A DNA stretch of 64,000 bases from Nemopilema nomurai (taxonomy: Eukaryota > Cnidaria > Scyphozoa > Rhizostomeae > Rhizostomatidae). The position numbers and the translations under genes were made by a program. Shown in pieces: positions 11,801 through 26,800 of the stretch (its first letter is position 1; each line of letters opens with the position of its first letter). The notes beneath the pieces are model-generated. The model did not search any database, was not told the origin of the DNA, and saw nothing but the letters and a program-made list of their open reading frames with translations. Where the stretch lies: positions 1,561,618 through 1,625,617 of the forward strand of contig ML133433.1 in NCBI GenBank assembly GCA_003864495.1. Reading direction: 5' to 3'.

Positions 11801-14800
11801 TAGTCTTTTGTGGAAAATTGATGCACATTGGCAGCAGTGCACGTGTACACGCCTGCATCCTCGGGCTGTATGTTCGATATCTTTAAATACTTGTTTGCTT
11901 GATCTCATAACGAGGCCATCTACTCTTGTCTTGTCTAATAAGTCCGAACTGGTTCTTCCAGAAAAACAACGTCCTGTTGTTCGAATCGTCATGTGCTCCA
12001 GTTGCCCGGCAACGTAGCTTGACGTCATCACCTATTTTCCGTTCATACTGCAAGTCTTCGCTGTTCACGATCTTGGGTGGATCTGAAAGAGGAAAACAGA
12101 GCCAATAAGACCAACTGCTTCCTGGTGGGGCCCTGCATTTTCAGGCAAATCGTCACAACCAAACAGGATGAGACGCGAGGATTTGCGCCGCAAGGATAAA
12201 TATAGTTTAAAAGCACGAATCATCCTATAAAATAACATTAAAGCACATCCGTTTGGGTTCAGGAAAAATCTCCTTTCAAAACCTCGTTTGAGGATATTTG
12301 GACAGCCTCTGTTGCAGGCGGAGAGGAGACCTGGATACATGACTGCCCATGTGACAGAAAAAGAGATCAACTGTCGTCATACCCCGCGGACGTTAGCATG
12401 TCAGAGGCGAAGATGACCCCTGATGGCCTTACACAGCAGCAAAAACTATCTGAGGTTTTCCTATTTTTCAATGAACAAACAAACGAAATCCCAAGGTTGT
12501 TCTTCTTTTCAAATCCTTTCTATTTTCAACGTTAAATGACAAATTTCCGGTGGTAAACCGACCGACACAATGTTTCCATTCAAACCAGCATGATCACAGC
12601 CCTTTCTTCGGCCGGCGAAGCAAATCGTGAAGACAGGCCGATTTGTTGTTTCCAATTAACGATAAGGAATGGGTGAGCTTCCTGTGAGATACTTTTAACA
12701 GATCAGTCTTGCTTTAAGTATAATTTGGGTGTTTAAAAATTCATGGTAGTTTAGATCAAGTGATATCGTTGATAAATAAAGGCGAGATAAAGGAATGAAC
12801 ACTTTAAACAGGCTGCTAGTCGGATTCCTTATAGGAACCTATGCAATGGTGATGTGAGTGAATGAGTGACTAAAAGGTGGAATTCCTTATCAGTCAGTCA
12901 ACCTATCATTTAACCTTCTGTAAACGGGTTGCTGTCTTTGCAATATCAATAAGGATCAATTTGAAAGTGGTACTTCTATTGAAGAGTATCCCAATTGAGA
13001 TCTCTGCATTGATATTATGTTCCCTTTTTTGTGTTGTAGGAATGGACAACTGCCACTCATATCAGGTTGCAGTTCATGAAAGTGAAAACTCTACTTGGTG
13101 ATCTCATGCCGTTGTCCCTCCAAGATCCAACTGTCACCAGGAGGGTAAGTTGAAATTGATCAAGTCCAATCACATGTATTTTCTGAACCAGACATTACAT
13201 TTTAGAGGCTATGTAGATCAGGAATAAAAGGCAAATTTTTGAACACATTTTGCTGATGGAGAATTGATCAATTTGCAAGGATATGCATGGCAGGTTATCC
13301 TTATGTTGGTTTTAGTCTTTTGTGGAAAATTGATGCTGAAAGCCTTCTCAATGAGATGTTAAATCCAGCTCATTGACACTTAAAAGATACAGTGTTTTGT
13401 GCATATGATATATCTTTGAAAGATATTACTCCTACTTGACCCCTTATGCCTAGGGTGCATCTAGAGCCCTTTCTGGCATTATAGAGACATTTCTGTCAGA
13501 AAGAACTTACTTGAACCTTTCTCTTACAGTACTACTACTCAATAAAAGAAATATCCATTGGTGGCAGATGTATGTGCAATGGCTTTGCTGAGAGATGTGT
13601 TAGAATTGATGAAGACTCAAACAATTACAAGTGTGATTGCCAACATAATACTTGTGGTGCACGTTGTGACAAGTGCTGTCCTGGCTATGTCCAGAAAAAA
13701 TGGAGGCCTCGACAAGGATCTGTTGATTTTGCTTGTGAAAGTAAGTGTAATTGTTCCTTAATGATATGTTATATATTTTATTTAAATCTCTCTGGGTTCA
13801 AATATCCCTCTGTTCAAATATCCTTTGCAAATTTTGAAATGTGCAGATATTTTTATTTATATTTGTATAAGGCAAATGCTGACAGGAGGAAAATTCTTTC
13901 CACAAGGGTGCTACCCAATTGTATCAAACCACTCTTGGTCGGAATCAAACTCCAGCTTGCTGCTCCAAAAACCAACGCTCATTCCACTGGGCCATATGAC
14001 CCAATGAAATAAGCGATGGATCTCCGAAGCCAACATTGGAGATTTCACAGTAGCCAAGGCAGTTTTTGTGTCTTCTATTTCGGCTTATATAATCATAAGG
14101 CAAATGCTGACAGAAGGAAAATTCTTTCCACAAGGGTGGTACTATATATTTGGAAATTAAGTTTGACATTGGCAATTAATGACTTCCTATCTGGTGTATA
14201 TAACTGTTTCTTCTAGGAATCAGGATTCCTCATTGTTTTTGAGGCTAGAGTATTTGTTTTGTGTAACAATATTTTGTTGATCTTTTGTTTAGGGTGCAAT
14301 TGTCATGGACACAGTAACAAGTGTCTATACAGTGAAGAAGTAGCCGAGAGAAAGTTGAGCTTGGACATACATGGCAAAAAGGAAGGTGGTGGTGTTTGTG
14401 AGGGCTGTCAGCATAATACATATGGCATTAACTGTGAAAAGTGTAAGCCATATTACTACAGACCGGCTGGAGTGCCAATAACATCGAGAGATGCCTGCAG
14501 ACGTAAGTACTCATCACATCGTGCCAAGGCGTGCAATGGTGCGCAATTGCGCCAAAGTACTTGATAGTACAGCAAGCTGTATATAGAGTTGACTACATAA
14601 CTTTACCATAAGAGAACATAAGACAAGGCTACTTCAATCTTTACATCAAATCCAACATATTAATGACTAAAGAGGGCAAAATTAGCAATAAGGTAGATGT
14701 TGAGTGAAATCATTTGACCCCCTCATAAAACTGTTGGCTCTGCGTGCGCTATCATGTAAATGGCTAAAAGCTGAAATACCTTTTGGCAATCAGTTTATAC

Positions 14801-17800
14801 TGTCACTCCCTTTCTTGAAAGCGATGCAGACGTTAATCCTGAGAATCTATTTTCCAAAGACAAGGGTTTGCAAAGCAACGCTCATCAAACAAATGTAATC
14901 ATCGTTTGGGACGAAAAATCAAGTTCATGCGGTGTTACAGCCAGTTTATACAAAGATCACAACAGAATAAAAAAGGAATTGGAAATCTGCAATCGTCTTT
15001 GAACCCACATTTTTTCCGTTTTGACACCACAGCTGTAGCTAGAGCACCATCTGTGCCGCCACCATCGTCAAATGAAGGAAAAATTGCCGTCAGTTTCGAT
15101 CATGTGAATGGTATCATCAATTTGTCAAAATTGAGGAAAAATGACCATCCGTCAAAACTGACCGTTTTTAACTGGCCGCACGGTACTGAAAATCAGCATA
15201 CAACAGTAATTGTCTTACAAAGTTCATTTGCGTTATCAAAATGGAGACGACTATCCTACTTTAGCAAATTAAAACATTCTGCAAACTTCCTGTCAAATAG
15301 AAACAATTTCATAATTAGATTTGTTCCTTGAATTTTGGAGAATGTTAAAGAAACAATATTGGGCAGTATGTAGGATGAAGTGTTCAGATTTGAGGGTTGG
15401 AATAAACTGCTCTTCTGAGCAATGGAAGGCGTGTGCCATGGTGTGGGCATACTATCGCACGCCATTTCCAGCATGGCCTGATTATTGAACAGTTGTTATA
15501 AGACAATTTTACTTGATACCTAGTTCATCAATTGAGTCCACTTTACATGGCAAAACATTTCGTGGTTGAGAAGTAATTTATATTCGTTGTCTTGTATGAT
15601 ATGATGTACTTCTTAAGCAACTTTCTCACTAACTAACACATCAATACTGAATATCATGATGCTGTTTTTACTTTTTAGCATGCAACTGTAGTTTAAAGAC
15701 ATCCACTGGAAATTGTGCAGATGGTGATGGCCAGTGTAACTGCAGACCAAACTACACTGGAAAAAGATGTGACCGATGCAACAAAGGATTTTTCAACTAT
15801 CCAGTCTGTGAAAGTATGTTCTACATTTCAGCACATTCAAGCTGCCAGTCAAAGATTATTGAAGCCAGAATTTTGTTATTTTCTTAAGTTTTGGGAGTAG
15901 CTTGTTCTAATTAGATTGGCTGTAATTATGTACCAATTGTTTTTCCTGTCCAAGGATTAGCTGTTTTCTGTTTAATGAACATGTTTTCAAAAGATGCTAG
16001 CCAAAAGATGGATCTTTGGCAACTTCACACCCCTTTAAATTTGCAGTTATTTCAAGGTTAGAACAAAGTAGAAAAGCTTTGAGAGTGGCGAATCCATTGT
16101 AAGTTGCAGAATGTTAGCTCGTTGCGTTCGTTCCCAGAGAAAAAATGTGCTGGTAAAAATTCTGGGTATATATGTTGTTTAAATCACTATGGAATCTGTT
16201 TTGCAATAGGTTGCATTTGTGACAGAGAGGGCTCTGTTGAAGGCTCTTGTGCACCAGATGCATCTGGAAATTGTAGATGCAAGCCAGGCTTCACTGGCAA
16301 ATTCTGCAGCAAATGTGACATCAACTACTATGGTTATCCTGCGTGTCGGCGTATGTTTTATTTTCTTGTTTATGTATTGCAGTATTTCTTTGCCAATTTT
16401 ATTGTATCGTTAAATGATATATTTCTGTTCAAATTTCATAAGAGGGTTTGGTTTCTTTGTTCCATAACAAATAACGAAAACAAGAAGCTTTGAAACGATG
16501 TATTTGAAGTAAAATACCACCCTATTTGCGGCTTTTCGGCAGTGATTAAAAGATCGCGTAATCATGTTTGCATCAGCGATCGCTCGCTTCAACGAAGAGG
16601 CCAGGTTATGAAATAATTTCACCTCATTTCAGTGGTGGTGCTGCTCATATCTTCCTGAACATTACCCTTTTAAACTTTGTCGTTTGACTATTAGGTCAAT
16701 GAAATGCTATATCTCCAATGATATTTTGATTACCAAATTAGGAAAAATACTTTACCAGATGAAGTTCACTTTTACATTATTTAGTATACTGCATATCGTT
16801 ATAGTGCCATGTTTGTTAATGATTGATGAAAATGCCTTGAAAACTACTGTTTGAAATGTTTGTAGCTAAGAACACTTGGTAATATTGATGCCGGTTCTTT
16901 GAATTTTTCAGGTTGCAATTGCCTTGTTCAGTATGGAGCACTCAATGATTTCTGTGACTCTCGAACTGGCCAATGCGAGTGTAAAGAAGGCTATGGAAGC
17001 AGAGCATGCGATCAGTGCCTGATTGGTTATTACAACTTTCCATTCTGCAAACGTACGTTCATTCTGTTTGCTTAACCTATATACTGATTGAATAGCTCAC
17101 AGGACAGTTTGAATTGATCTTTTTTCAATACTTCACGATTGCGAGAAACAGTGTTAACATTGTTTTACTGTAATATCTATTATTTTGCTAAATATTTAGG
17201 ATAATATGTGTTAGCATATATAATTTATGTAGCATACTAATTATAAGTTTTCTAAATATTAAGTGTACTGTATATTTAAAATGCTATATTAGTATGCTTA
17301 ACCCATGGTTCTTGCAGTCATGAAGTTTTGTATATACCAAAACATTTTATTGCCTTTAGTCGGCATTCAAACATTTAATACTGCCACTGCAAAAAGATGA
17401 AATGTTGTACTCTTACTTAATGATAAATTTGTCGGAATATTTTAAGCTATTATGAAAAGCTATTGGTTTAAGGATAGTTTGATAACTTTTCCATTGATCC
17501 AAGACGAGTATTGACCTACAAATAGCTCCTTGCAATGAGTGGACTTTGCAGTTATTGTGTTGCATTTGATCTTAATTTAAGGATGTGAGTGTGACGCCAG
17601 CAAGACCTTGGCAACAATATGTTCCGCTGGCTCCGGGGTTTGCCGTTGCAAGGAAAACTACTCCGGACTGAAGTGCGACCAGTGTGCTGATGGTTACTAT
17701 GGATACCCAACCTGCAGGCGTATGGCCTAGTTTCAATTCCTAGAACTAAAAAGCGCTGTCTCTTGCATTGTGTTGTTTTGTGTCAAGATATCGAGCAGCG

Positions 17801-20800
17801 TATCTAGTTCAGTTGAGCCAGCCGCCATAGGTAGCAAACCCGGTGTCCTATCACAAAGACGTTAGGCCCTTTATGCAATCATTCATAATGTCATCTCATT
17901 TGTGTCGGTAATCTTATCTAGGGCTTGTAATTTGTTGATAAGACCTGTTTCCATGTGCTGCATTTACTTGTAGTAATAGCGGCTTAACGAGGAAACACTA
18001 ATTATCTTGAGCAAGAAATGATTTTCAACGATAATTTAGTATTAGGCACATGAACATGATACTCGATATCATATGTGATCCGTCTTCATTCCATAGAACT
18101 CTTATTTGAAAGTTTAAGACAGCCAATTTCTATAAAAGCCTAATTCCCCGTAATATTTTCCAACTTCTAGCATGCGACTGTTCTTCCACTGGCTCCGCCT
18201 CCACACCCTGTGACAAGGTTACCGGCAAATGCACATGCCTTCCAAATTTCCGTGGTGCCAAGTGCGATCAATGTGTTACAGGGTATTATGGGTACCCAGC
18301 ATGCCTGTCGTGCAATTGTGACTCTATTGGCTCATACGGTAGCTCCTGCCGCTCGACTGATGGAAAATGTAGTTGCCGGGCCCAGTTTCAAGGGCGTCAG
18401 TGTAACAAGTGCCAGCCTGGCTTTTATGGCTTTCCGAATTGCCAGAGGTGCCAGTGCAACCCAGCAGGGACAAGATCTGGACCAGCTGGAATTGATTGCA
18501 GTTCGACTCTCCATGTACGTCCTCTAATGATTTTTGGTTGATTCAGATCTGTCTTCTTAATTCGCATGTTTAACTACTTTGTTCAGAACAATCCATGTTT
18601 TTATTTTATATTGTTTATCGACAATGAGTGGCTACGTTCTCTCAATGAATGTGAAGGTTTTTAAGATCCCTAAAAATTTCAAGAATCTTTATTTTCGTTA
18701 TTCATAGATTATAAAGGCTGAGGCCGCATTTCATTTTTTCATAGGCAACAGTATTTCTTAGGATAATTCCTAGAGAGTGCGTGAAAATAACCGACCCGTG
18801 ACTTTCTCTGTCAGTATTGAGGCGACAGAAAATATCTAGAAATGAAACGTATTTTGTATTAAAAAGAGTGTTGGGAAATCTTTTGTAGAGAAGAGTGACT
18901 ACTCTTGTATAGGAAGAAGCTTCTTATGAAATCCAGGAAATACAATGCTGCATAATGACTATACTATATATGACTGTAACAATATCAATTAACACCGATT
19001 TTCATATATGTGCTGTTTCTTTCATCCTTCGACAGGGTCTTTGTCCATGTAAAGATAACGTCCAAGGAAAGGAGTGCACTGATTGCAAAGATGGCTTCTT
19101 CAACTTGCAAAGTTCTAACGAGCAGGGTTGCACTGACTGCCAATGCAGTAGGGCTGGATCGATGAGCCGATTGAAGATGTGTTCTACGCTCACAGGCCAG
19201 TGCACGTGTAAAAGAAATGTACAGGAAAGAAATTGCCAGCAATGCAAAGATGGTTACTATGACTTGAAAGAACCAAACCTGTTTGGCTGCAAAGGTAGGC
19301 TGGTGCCTAGTTTTGTTGTGACGTAACAGCATCCACTTGTACTGATTCGCTTCTGTGGATTTTTAACCGTAAAACGTATGCTGGTTTTTGGTCATATTGG
19401 CTAGTGGAAGACAACCCATCTCATTTCTTTGATAATTTTTCTTTCCCTTTTGAGGTAGTGGTAAGGGAGGTAGTTAGGTAGAGTAAGGTAGGTTGAAAAC
19501 TGTAAACTTTGTGAAAATTGTAAATATTATATAATTTGTAAACTTCTTATCGTATCTTACTAGTTTTGTTTATTGTCTTTTTGCTGGAATTATTTCGCAA
19601 AGCTTTAGAGACCTTTGCGAACTGGCCTACTTGTTCAACTACAACAATTTTTCAGCTATTTTTTACTTGCCAACCTCCCACACGTCATGTTCTGAAACTA
19701 AAATATAATTTTTCTACAGACTGTGATTGCGACATCGGTGGCTCAGTGGATATGACCTGCAGAAAGTCGGACGGACAGTGCAAATGTCGGGACAACGTCA
19801 TCGGACGCACATGCAACAAACCAAAGACGGGATATTACGCCCCTACTCTGCACCAAGTGTCGGCAGAGATTGAAGATGGCAGGGCACCCGACGGAAACGT
19901 CATCCGATTTGACGTGCAGGAAATAAAGTTCCCAGGGTATTCTGGAAGGGGGTATGCAATGATAAATGAAATGCAGGTGCGTTACCCTTAAGCTTCCACT
20001 TACCCTTTTTTGTCATCAAATGAAGTCACCCTCCCTCCCTCAACCCTCAAATCTCTTCAGCCACACTTGTTTATACCTCCAAGCTTCTACACTTTCACCC
20101 CCACTTTACGCTAAAATAATTGCACCCTCGCTGTTCCACCTCAATTTCTTGTCCCTCCTTGTCTCAGTTGATCGCCACGGTTTGTCACACGCACTTCCTA
20201 TCGCCCCCAAATCTTGTCACCCTTATTCTCGTTCTTTAAAAAAAAAAAACAAATGTTTGCCTAATCTGATTTTGCAATTCTCTTCATTTATCAATGCTCT
20301 AAAGAGATTTGCTTTCATTTCACCGTGCTCTCATTTGCCTTCAATTCCCAAGATCTTATTGTTTTCTAATTTCGAATGGCTATTGATGAATACAACAATG
20401 TCACAAGATAGAACATTTGTAGGACTTTTACCAATAGTAGTAGTAGTTAACTGTATTATAGACTGTTCTATTGTACACCCACGATTCTTTTTCAGCCCAC
20501 AATTATTGCCACTGTGAACGTGTTCAAGAAGAGCAACTACCAGCTCATTTTCAAATATGTCCTAAACCAGCTGACCCCCGTCACAGCCAAAGTACAAGTG
20601 TACCCTTCAGGTAACCCCCGTTTCATGATTTAAGGATACGATTGTCTTTCATTTGGAGGGGAACGTTGCGCGTATTAATACCAAATTATTGCAGTGAAGT
20701 TGCTTGATTAAGCCTTTCGTATAGAATGTCTCTATCCGTAGCACTTAGAATAAAAGTTATGAGAACTACCTTCTATCCTTTATTGTTCTGTATTATTTAG

Positions 20801-23800
20801 CCAAGCTTATCTGGATTATTTCTCTATCATGAATGCTTTAATTCGATTTTTTCACTGGACGCAACTAGAAATACTGCTACATTAGTAATGAGTCCCTCCT
20901 AAAGATATTTCTAGCAGCAATTATTCGAACTCCCGCGAGACATCATTACTTTCTATCGGTTTCCTAGGGAAGAAGAGTGGTATATTCTCCGGAGACGCTG
21001 ATTTCCCAACCACGCAAATTGCGGGCTCCTTTACTTCCAAGTACACAAAGTTGTCAAAGTCAGGGGACCCGATCTTCTTTCCGCTAACCCCCGGGAAATG
21101 GGATATCGAAATAACTGCACCTCCATCTGCACTGCTGTTGGTAGGTCTTTGATTCTATTTATGCAGTTAAACCAACCAACCAAACTAATCAAATAAGAGG
21201 TCAGTACAATCTCTAAGAAGAATGGGCGTTGTAGATTTGTATCAGAATATTTTGCCAGGTTTTGGTCATTTTCCGACGTTTCCGTGCTCTAAGGAGCACT
21301 AGAAGAAAAAGTACTCCAAGTATGCAAAAAATTTTATTCCGCTGTTTCTTGCAATTGTGAAATTCTGTGCAACGAAATATTAGTTCACTTGTAGATTTGT
21401 AAGGTAGATGAACTAATAAGCACAGTTTATCACACCTTTTTCATAAAGTGCATAACGCCTTTGAGTGCTACAGTGCTAGCCAAACGCCCCCCACCCCCCA
21501 AAAAAATCAAAGCTTTATCTTTAGCTTGTAGTTTCAATTTTACACCATTAAATGTTTCCATAGTTCGTTCATTGACGCTAAATATTTTCTTTCGCCCCAT
21601 TTCAAACTATTTGATCAATAAATTATATACATAATTAAAGAAAAATGTTTATCATCTTTCTTATGTAAGGGACTGACTGAAGTTTTCTTGTTTTTATTGA
21701 GGGCCATAATTTTTGGGTATTGTTTTGGCCTAGCATTGATACAGATAAATGTCTTAGTTGCTGTGCGATATGTGCTAGGCCCTTCTCATTCCTATATTTT
21801 ATGTTTCTACGTCTTAAACTAATTTTCTTTAATGATTTCATCAACGAATCAAGAATTACTTAATTCTAGGATAAAGTTATTCTTGTACCAGAAGAATATG
21901 TATCAGCCACGCAGCTAAATCAAAAGATTATGGATCCATGCGAAGTCAGGAAGAATCAGAAAATCTGTACCCAGTTTTCTTATTTGGACATGAAACAGAG
22001 GCCAGACTTTGTCACGATCGAGGCTGAGTTGAACAGGGATCAGCGCAAACCTGTAGTGTTGTTTAACGATACCCAAGTTCTTAGCGAGCTGGATTTTGAT
22101 GCCATGGCAAAAATGTCCAGAGACCATGTACGTAGAAATTATCCGATCTCAGTTGACTCTTTCTCACGGGTTGCACCATTTGCAGTTGTCTTTATGTGTG
22201 CTTATCATTAAAACTTCGAAAGTTTTAGATCGAAACTTCACATTGAAGCTTATTGCTGGGAATTCGGGACATTGTCCAGAAAAATTAACGGCTCTACAGC
22301 TGAGAGCCAGTGAAAGTTTATGTCATATTAGAGAAAGGTTGATTAGCTATGTTTATTATAAATAATTAAAGTGATTATAAAAACATTTTTTGAGTTTATA
22401 ATGAGGAAGGTTTCAATTATAAAATTACATCTGGGAAAGGTTATAACTTTTTCTGGACTCTGATTTCAGAATTTGATTTTAGATAAAAGTTTTAGAAGTT
22501 TTAGATTTTTACACGGCAGCCGTCATCACATCCATAATTTTGATGCCTAAATATTTATCCTGGCTAGTTGCCTCGTCGTAAGTAAATAATAAGTGAACTT
22601 GCAATACGGTTAGTTGGGTTGCCTTATTTCACATTCAACATTTTGTCAACAGCGTCAGTTGGATATGGACATCGATGTCAGCAAAAGTGGACAGTATGTT
22701 TTCGTCGTTCAATATTACCACGATGCACCAAGGACCCATTCAATGGATGTTTACCTTAGGACGTACAGAGATACACAGCGTGGCGATGTGATTCTGAACC
22801 AGTGCAAGTGAGTTCATATTTGTTTGTATGTGCCAAATTTGGTTTTGATTTTTCAGCCCGATTTAAATCGCATTAGTTAACTAGCATCCAGAAATCTCAA
22901 TTGTTACCAAGCTTTTTAATTTATTTTACCCCTTGTAAAATCATCTATTCAGCACCATCTGCCAACGTTATTAATTTTGATTTATTAGTTGCACTTTTGG
23001 AACTCTGAAGCATAAATTCAACGCCAAATGTGGGTTCAAGTAGGGGATGATAAACGTTGCATGTAAACCTGACCATTTTGTAAACAAGCTTGAATATTTT
23101 CATAGCTAAGAACATATCTGTTGTCTATTGGTTAACTTTGGTTTTCATTTCTAATCTTGACCCGGCAAATTTCTACCAAGGAACGTTGCTGCCACGTTGA
23201 AATGGAATGTCACCATTCAGAGAATGACACTAAACATATCTAGAAAATGTTGTTCACTTAAATTCATTTCAGTTTTTTGTACAATGCTTCGATTCTTTTT
23301 GCCACGTGGCCTCTCTTGTCGTAGCTAAATGTTTTAAACTGACACGTGGCTGGCGATTTGTATTAGAAAGTTGAGGGCCAAAATGGGCACTTTATGACCT
23401 TCTTTCTATTTCTTTCTACATGGCCGTGAAAAGTATTTTGCCCAACAAAAACAAAGACGAAGGGGGAGGGGATATGCCCTGTGCCCTTCGCCGGCCCTGT
23501 GACAGTAAGCGTAGACAGACAGTTTGTCGCGCTAATTTGCAATAACCCAGCAACGCGGAATCATCTTGATTATTTTTGATCGAGTAACAAGCTGTTTTGT
23601 TTCTTTCAGGTACAAATTTGGTTGCCGACAAGTTGCAGTTGACCAACGAAAAGGCATAGTCAAAGTTTATAACATAAGTGCAGAGGATCGCAAGCTTGTC
23701 ACATTGTTCTCAAGGTCCCCAACTACAGTTGGCATCGATTCTGTCACAGCCATTCCTTTGGAGAAATGGAGCATGGATTTCATCACCCCTGAACCACTGT

Positions 23801-26800
23801 GTACCACCCAAGACAACAAATGCACAATGACAACATTTCCATTCCCCAAAACGTCTGTGAGAGTTGATGGGTTCTCGAATATTGGAGACCCTATCCCGCC
23901 AAATGTGTTCGACCCGAAGAGTATGACTTACATTCCTTCAGGGGTGAGTGCCTTCATTTAAAAAATTTACTCGTGCTTTATACAAAACTGCGATTTAAGC
24001 ATGTATTTGTCGATCACTGAAGAATATGACATGTATTGCATCTGGTGTTAGAGCCTGCACTTGAAAAAAATCACCACTATATTTACAAATCTATAACTTA
24101 AATATAGTTTTGCATGTCCCTAAAGAGTATGACTAACGCTCCATCTATTTGATAAATTTTCCCAATAATTTTTACAAAGTTTTGATTGAACCTGGATTTG
24201 TTAGACACTGTGAGACGCATTGTATGTTTTCTTTAGGCCATACGAGCTTTGCCACCCAAGAAACTCCCAGCTGGTCGCTATTACATAGTCGTGCATTACT
24301 ACCAACCGAAAAATGCCGGATTCGATGGCCAGGTTTCTGTTGAAAATGTCCGGAAGTATCCGGGAGTGGTTAGGTTCGACTACTGCCCTCATGCATCCGG
24401 ATGCCGGGCGGTTGTGAAGAATGGTGCGGTCGGTTCATTTACTCTGGCTGATGTTGATACCTCTGTGAGGATTTCGATTCCCGATCAGAAGGATGTCTGG
24501 GTGGTAAGTTGCACTAACTTTTAACCACAGATAAGTATGCTCCGATTTTCAGCTGCATTTTACCCTCTCTGAACACTCTGATAGTCTTTGACCAAATAAT
24601 ACTGCTGTTTGGCATGAAGGTACTGGGGTTGTGCTCTCCATTTGACCCCGTGCTACGATTTCCCTGAGTTTTAAATTCATTGTTTCCATCGTTAATCTTT
24701 CATTCATTTATTTAATTTCTTCGTATTGCTGACTTGACAGAGAATATTTCACGTAGAAATTTGTATATATACTGCATTAATCTAAAAATATATTATATTC
24801 ATTGCTTCAACCAATGCCCATGTTATACAGTAAAATTTTCTCTTTAAACATGCTCCGATTTTTAGCTGTATTTTACGGCCACTGAATACTGAGACTATGC
24901 CCTCAATTTGTTCCTTTTTTGAATTTCCTCTAGTTTTTCCCCCGCGAATTTGACAAATAATCTTCATCTATGCCTTGATAATATATTATGTTCAGGGGCC
25001 CCGACCAATGCCCATTTTATACTGAAATATTCTCTCTTTGCAGGATTACATACTGTTCATTCCGGAAGCCGATTACTCACCAATGGTACTGATGCAGGGC
25101 CCCACAAGTCGTGTGAACGAGTTCTCTAAGGAATGCTCTAAGGATAATTTCTACATCAAGCCAACGGTCAAAGGATTTTGCCGCGACGCCACCATCTCTC
25201 TGACCACCGCCTTCAACAATGGAACGTTGCCATGTGATTGTAACCCAAAGGGCTCTGATGACTCGAATTGCGAGGAGCTTGGGGGTCAGTGTCGTTGCAA
25301 GTCGCCTTATATAACTGGAAGGACATGCAACAGATGCAGAATGGGCTACTTTGGCTTCCCAAATTGCAAAGGTACCAATGCCCTGCTTAATACTCTGTCA
25401 ATACTTATACCTAATGTGGATTACAGACCGTACCGTATGTCTGTAGTAGTTAAACTAATGATAGTTACCTCAAGGCGTTGTCTGCGACCTGGGCTCAACA
25501 CCTATTAATTAAGGTCCTCCGTTTATTAAACTGCAACTCGATAATCAGTTAAGAATATAAAGCAGGCCAGAGGCTGCCACTTCTTCGCACACTGCCTCTG
25601 CGCAGGATCATAAGTACCCCACAGTGTTTAAAGAAACTTGAACTATTCTAGACATCACCATTCAATCTGGCTGAGCCAGTCAGTAAGTGAAGCAAAAGAT
25701 ACCACTCTCTGCTTTCATGCTGTTTTAGTTAGCTTTTGTCGAATCTGTACTTTGAAGAATTTGGAATATAAAAAAGTAGCGTTGTTGTGTTGCAAAGCTA
25801 TACTATAGAGCTCATAATTAGTTTCCTAACTGGCCTGCCAATCACTCTCTCTGGCCTGCCAATCACTCTCCCTGGCCTGTCAATCACTCTCTGGCCTGCC
25901 AATCACTCTCTCTTTGTCGCACTTAGCTTGCCAGACGTGTAGCAACTGCGACGAAGTGACAGGAGAGTGCAAGTGTCCTCCTGGAGTTTATGGTGACAAA
26001 TGTGACAAATGCAAGACTGGGACATACGGATACGACCGGGTCGTGGGATGCCGTCCATGCAAATGTGACAAGACTGGAACAAAAGACGGCAACCAGACCT
26101 GTGACGTTGTCTCTGGACAGTGTACCTGTAAGGAGAATTTCAGCGGGCGGCAGTGTTCTCAATGCCAGGCCGGTTACTTCAACAAGCCGACATGCAAGCG
26201 ATGTATTTGTAACGATGCCGGCGTAACTGACAAGAAATGCGATGCCGAAACTGGAAAATGCTTGTGCAAGGTATGGGCAAGTTGGTAAATTATACCGTTG
26301 ACGTTTGTTTTATCAAAGTATCGATCTGACTTATCTAAAGTTAATAATAAGCCTGATTATAAGTTTTAGATTCTTTTCTAGCGCTTCTTTTGTCATTCCA
26401 ACCCCATATCGTCATACCGTCAAATTTGAAGGACCTAGATGGCACACAATTTTTTAGTACTTGAACTTTGGATTTCCCAGCAGCGAAGTGGAAGCGGATT
26501 GCCCATAAATAGATGTGTTCATTGAAATGTTAATTCACCATTTTTTCCTTTTTAGTTTCATTCTACCCTATGTTCAATACTCCCCCTCGATTCTAACTCA
26601 TTTATTGTTGATTTTCCAAACATTTTCCATTTTCCTCACTTCTCCTTCGATTGTTCGTTACTCTATTGAGTAAACGATTGAAGCACCGTAGAACGGGAGC
26701 ACCGTTCTCTAAATGACGTCATGATGTTTAAAATCGAATCTTTCACTGAATGTTCTTTTGTACAGTCTTCGGTTACCGGTGCCTTTTGCGATCAGTGCGT

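Larger units (their letters stand above)
8887..13740 (+). other. Laminin: signal peptide and LN polymerisation domain (exons 1-5)
   Basis: Residues 1-18 ([18 protein letters not shown]) form a signal peptide. The LN domain runs from about residue 20 to 260. It starts [21 protein letters not shown] and includes paired cysteines (CDYC), the WWQSPSL motif, [13 protein letters not shown] in exon 2, [12 protein letters not shown] in exon 3, and [21 protein letters not shown] across the exon 4-5 join. These motifs are conserved in LN domains, which drive laminin network assembly outside the cell. Exons 1-4 all end in phase 0. Intron 1 (9223-10635) is the longest here; I see no supportable gene in it, though a minus-strand ORF at 9631-9843 is open. 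Confidence 0.92.

Noticed and set aside
19966..20517. 183-codon ORF across intron 13
   Set aside because: No family resemblance; it starts at the exon 13 donor region and spans intron and part of exon 14 in the wrong frame.
25830..25912. CRISPR-like short repeats
   Set aside because: A simple head-to-tail tandem repeat without spacers, in a eukaryotic intron.
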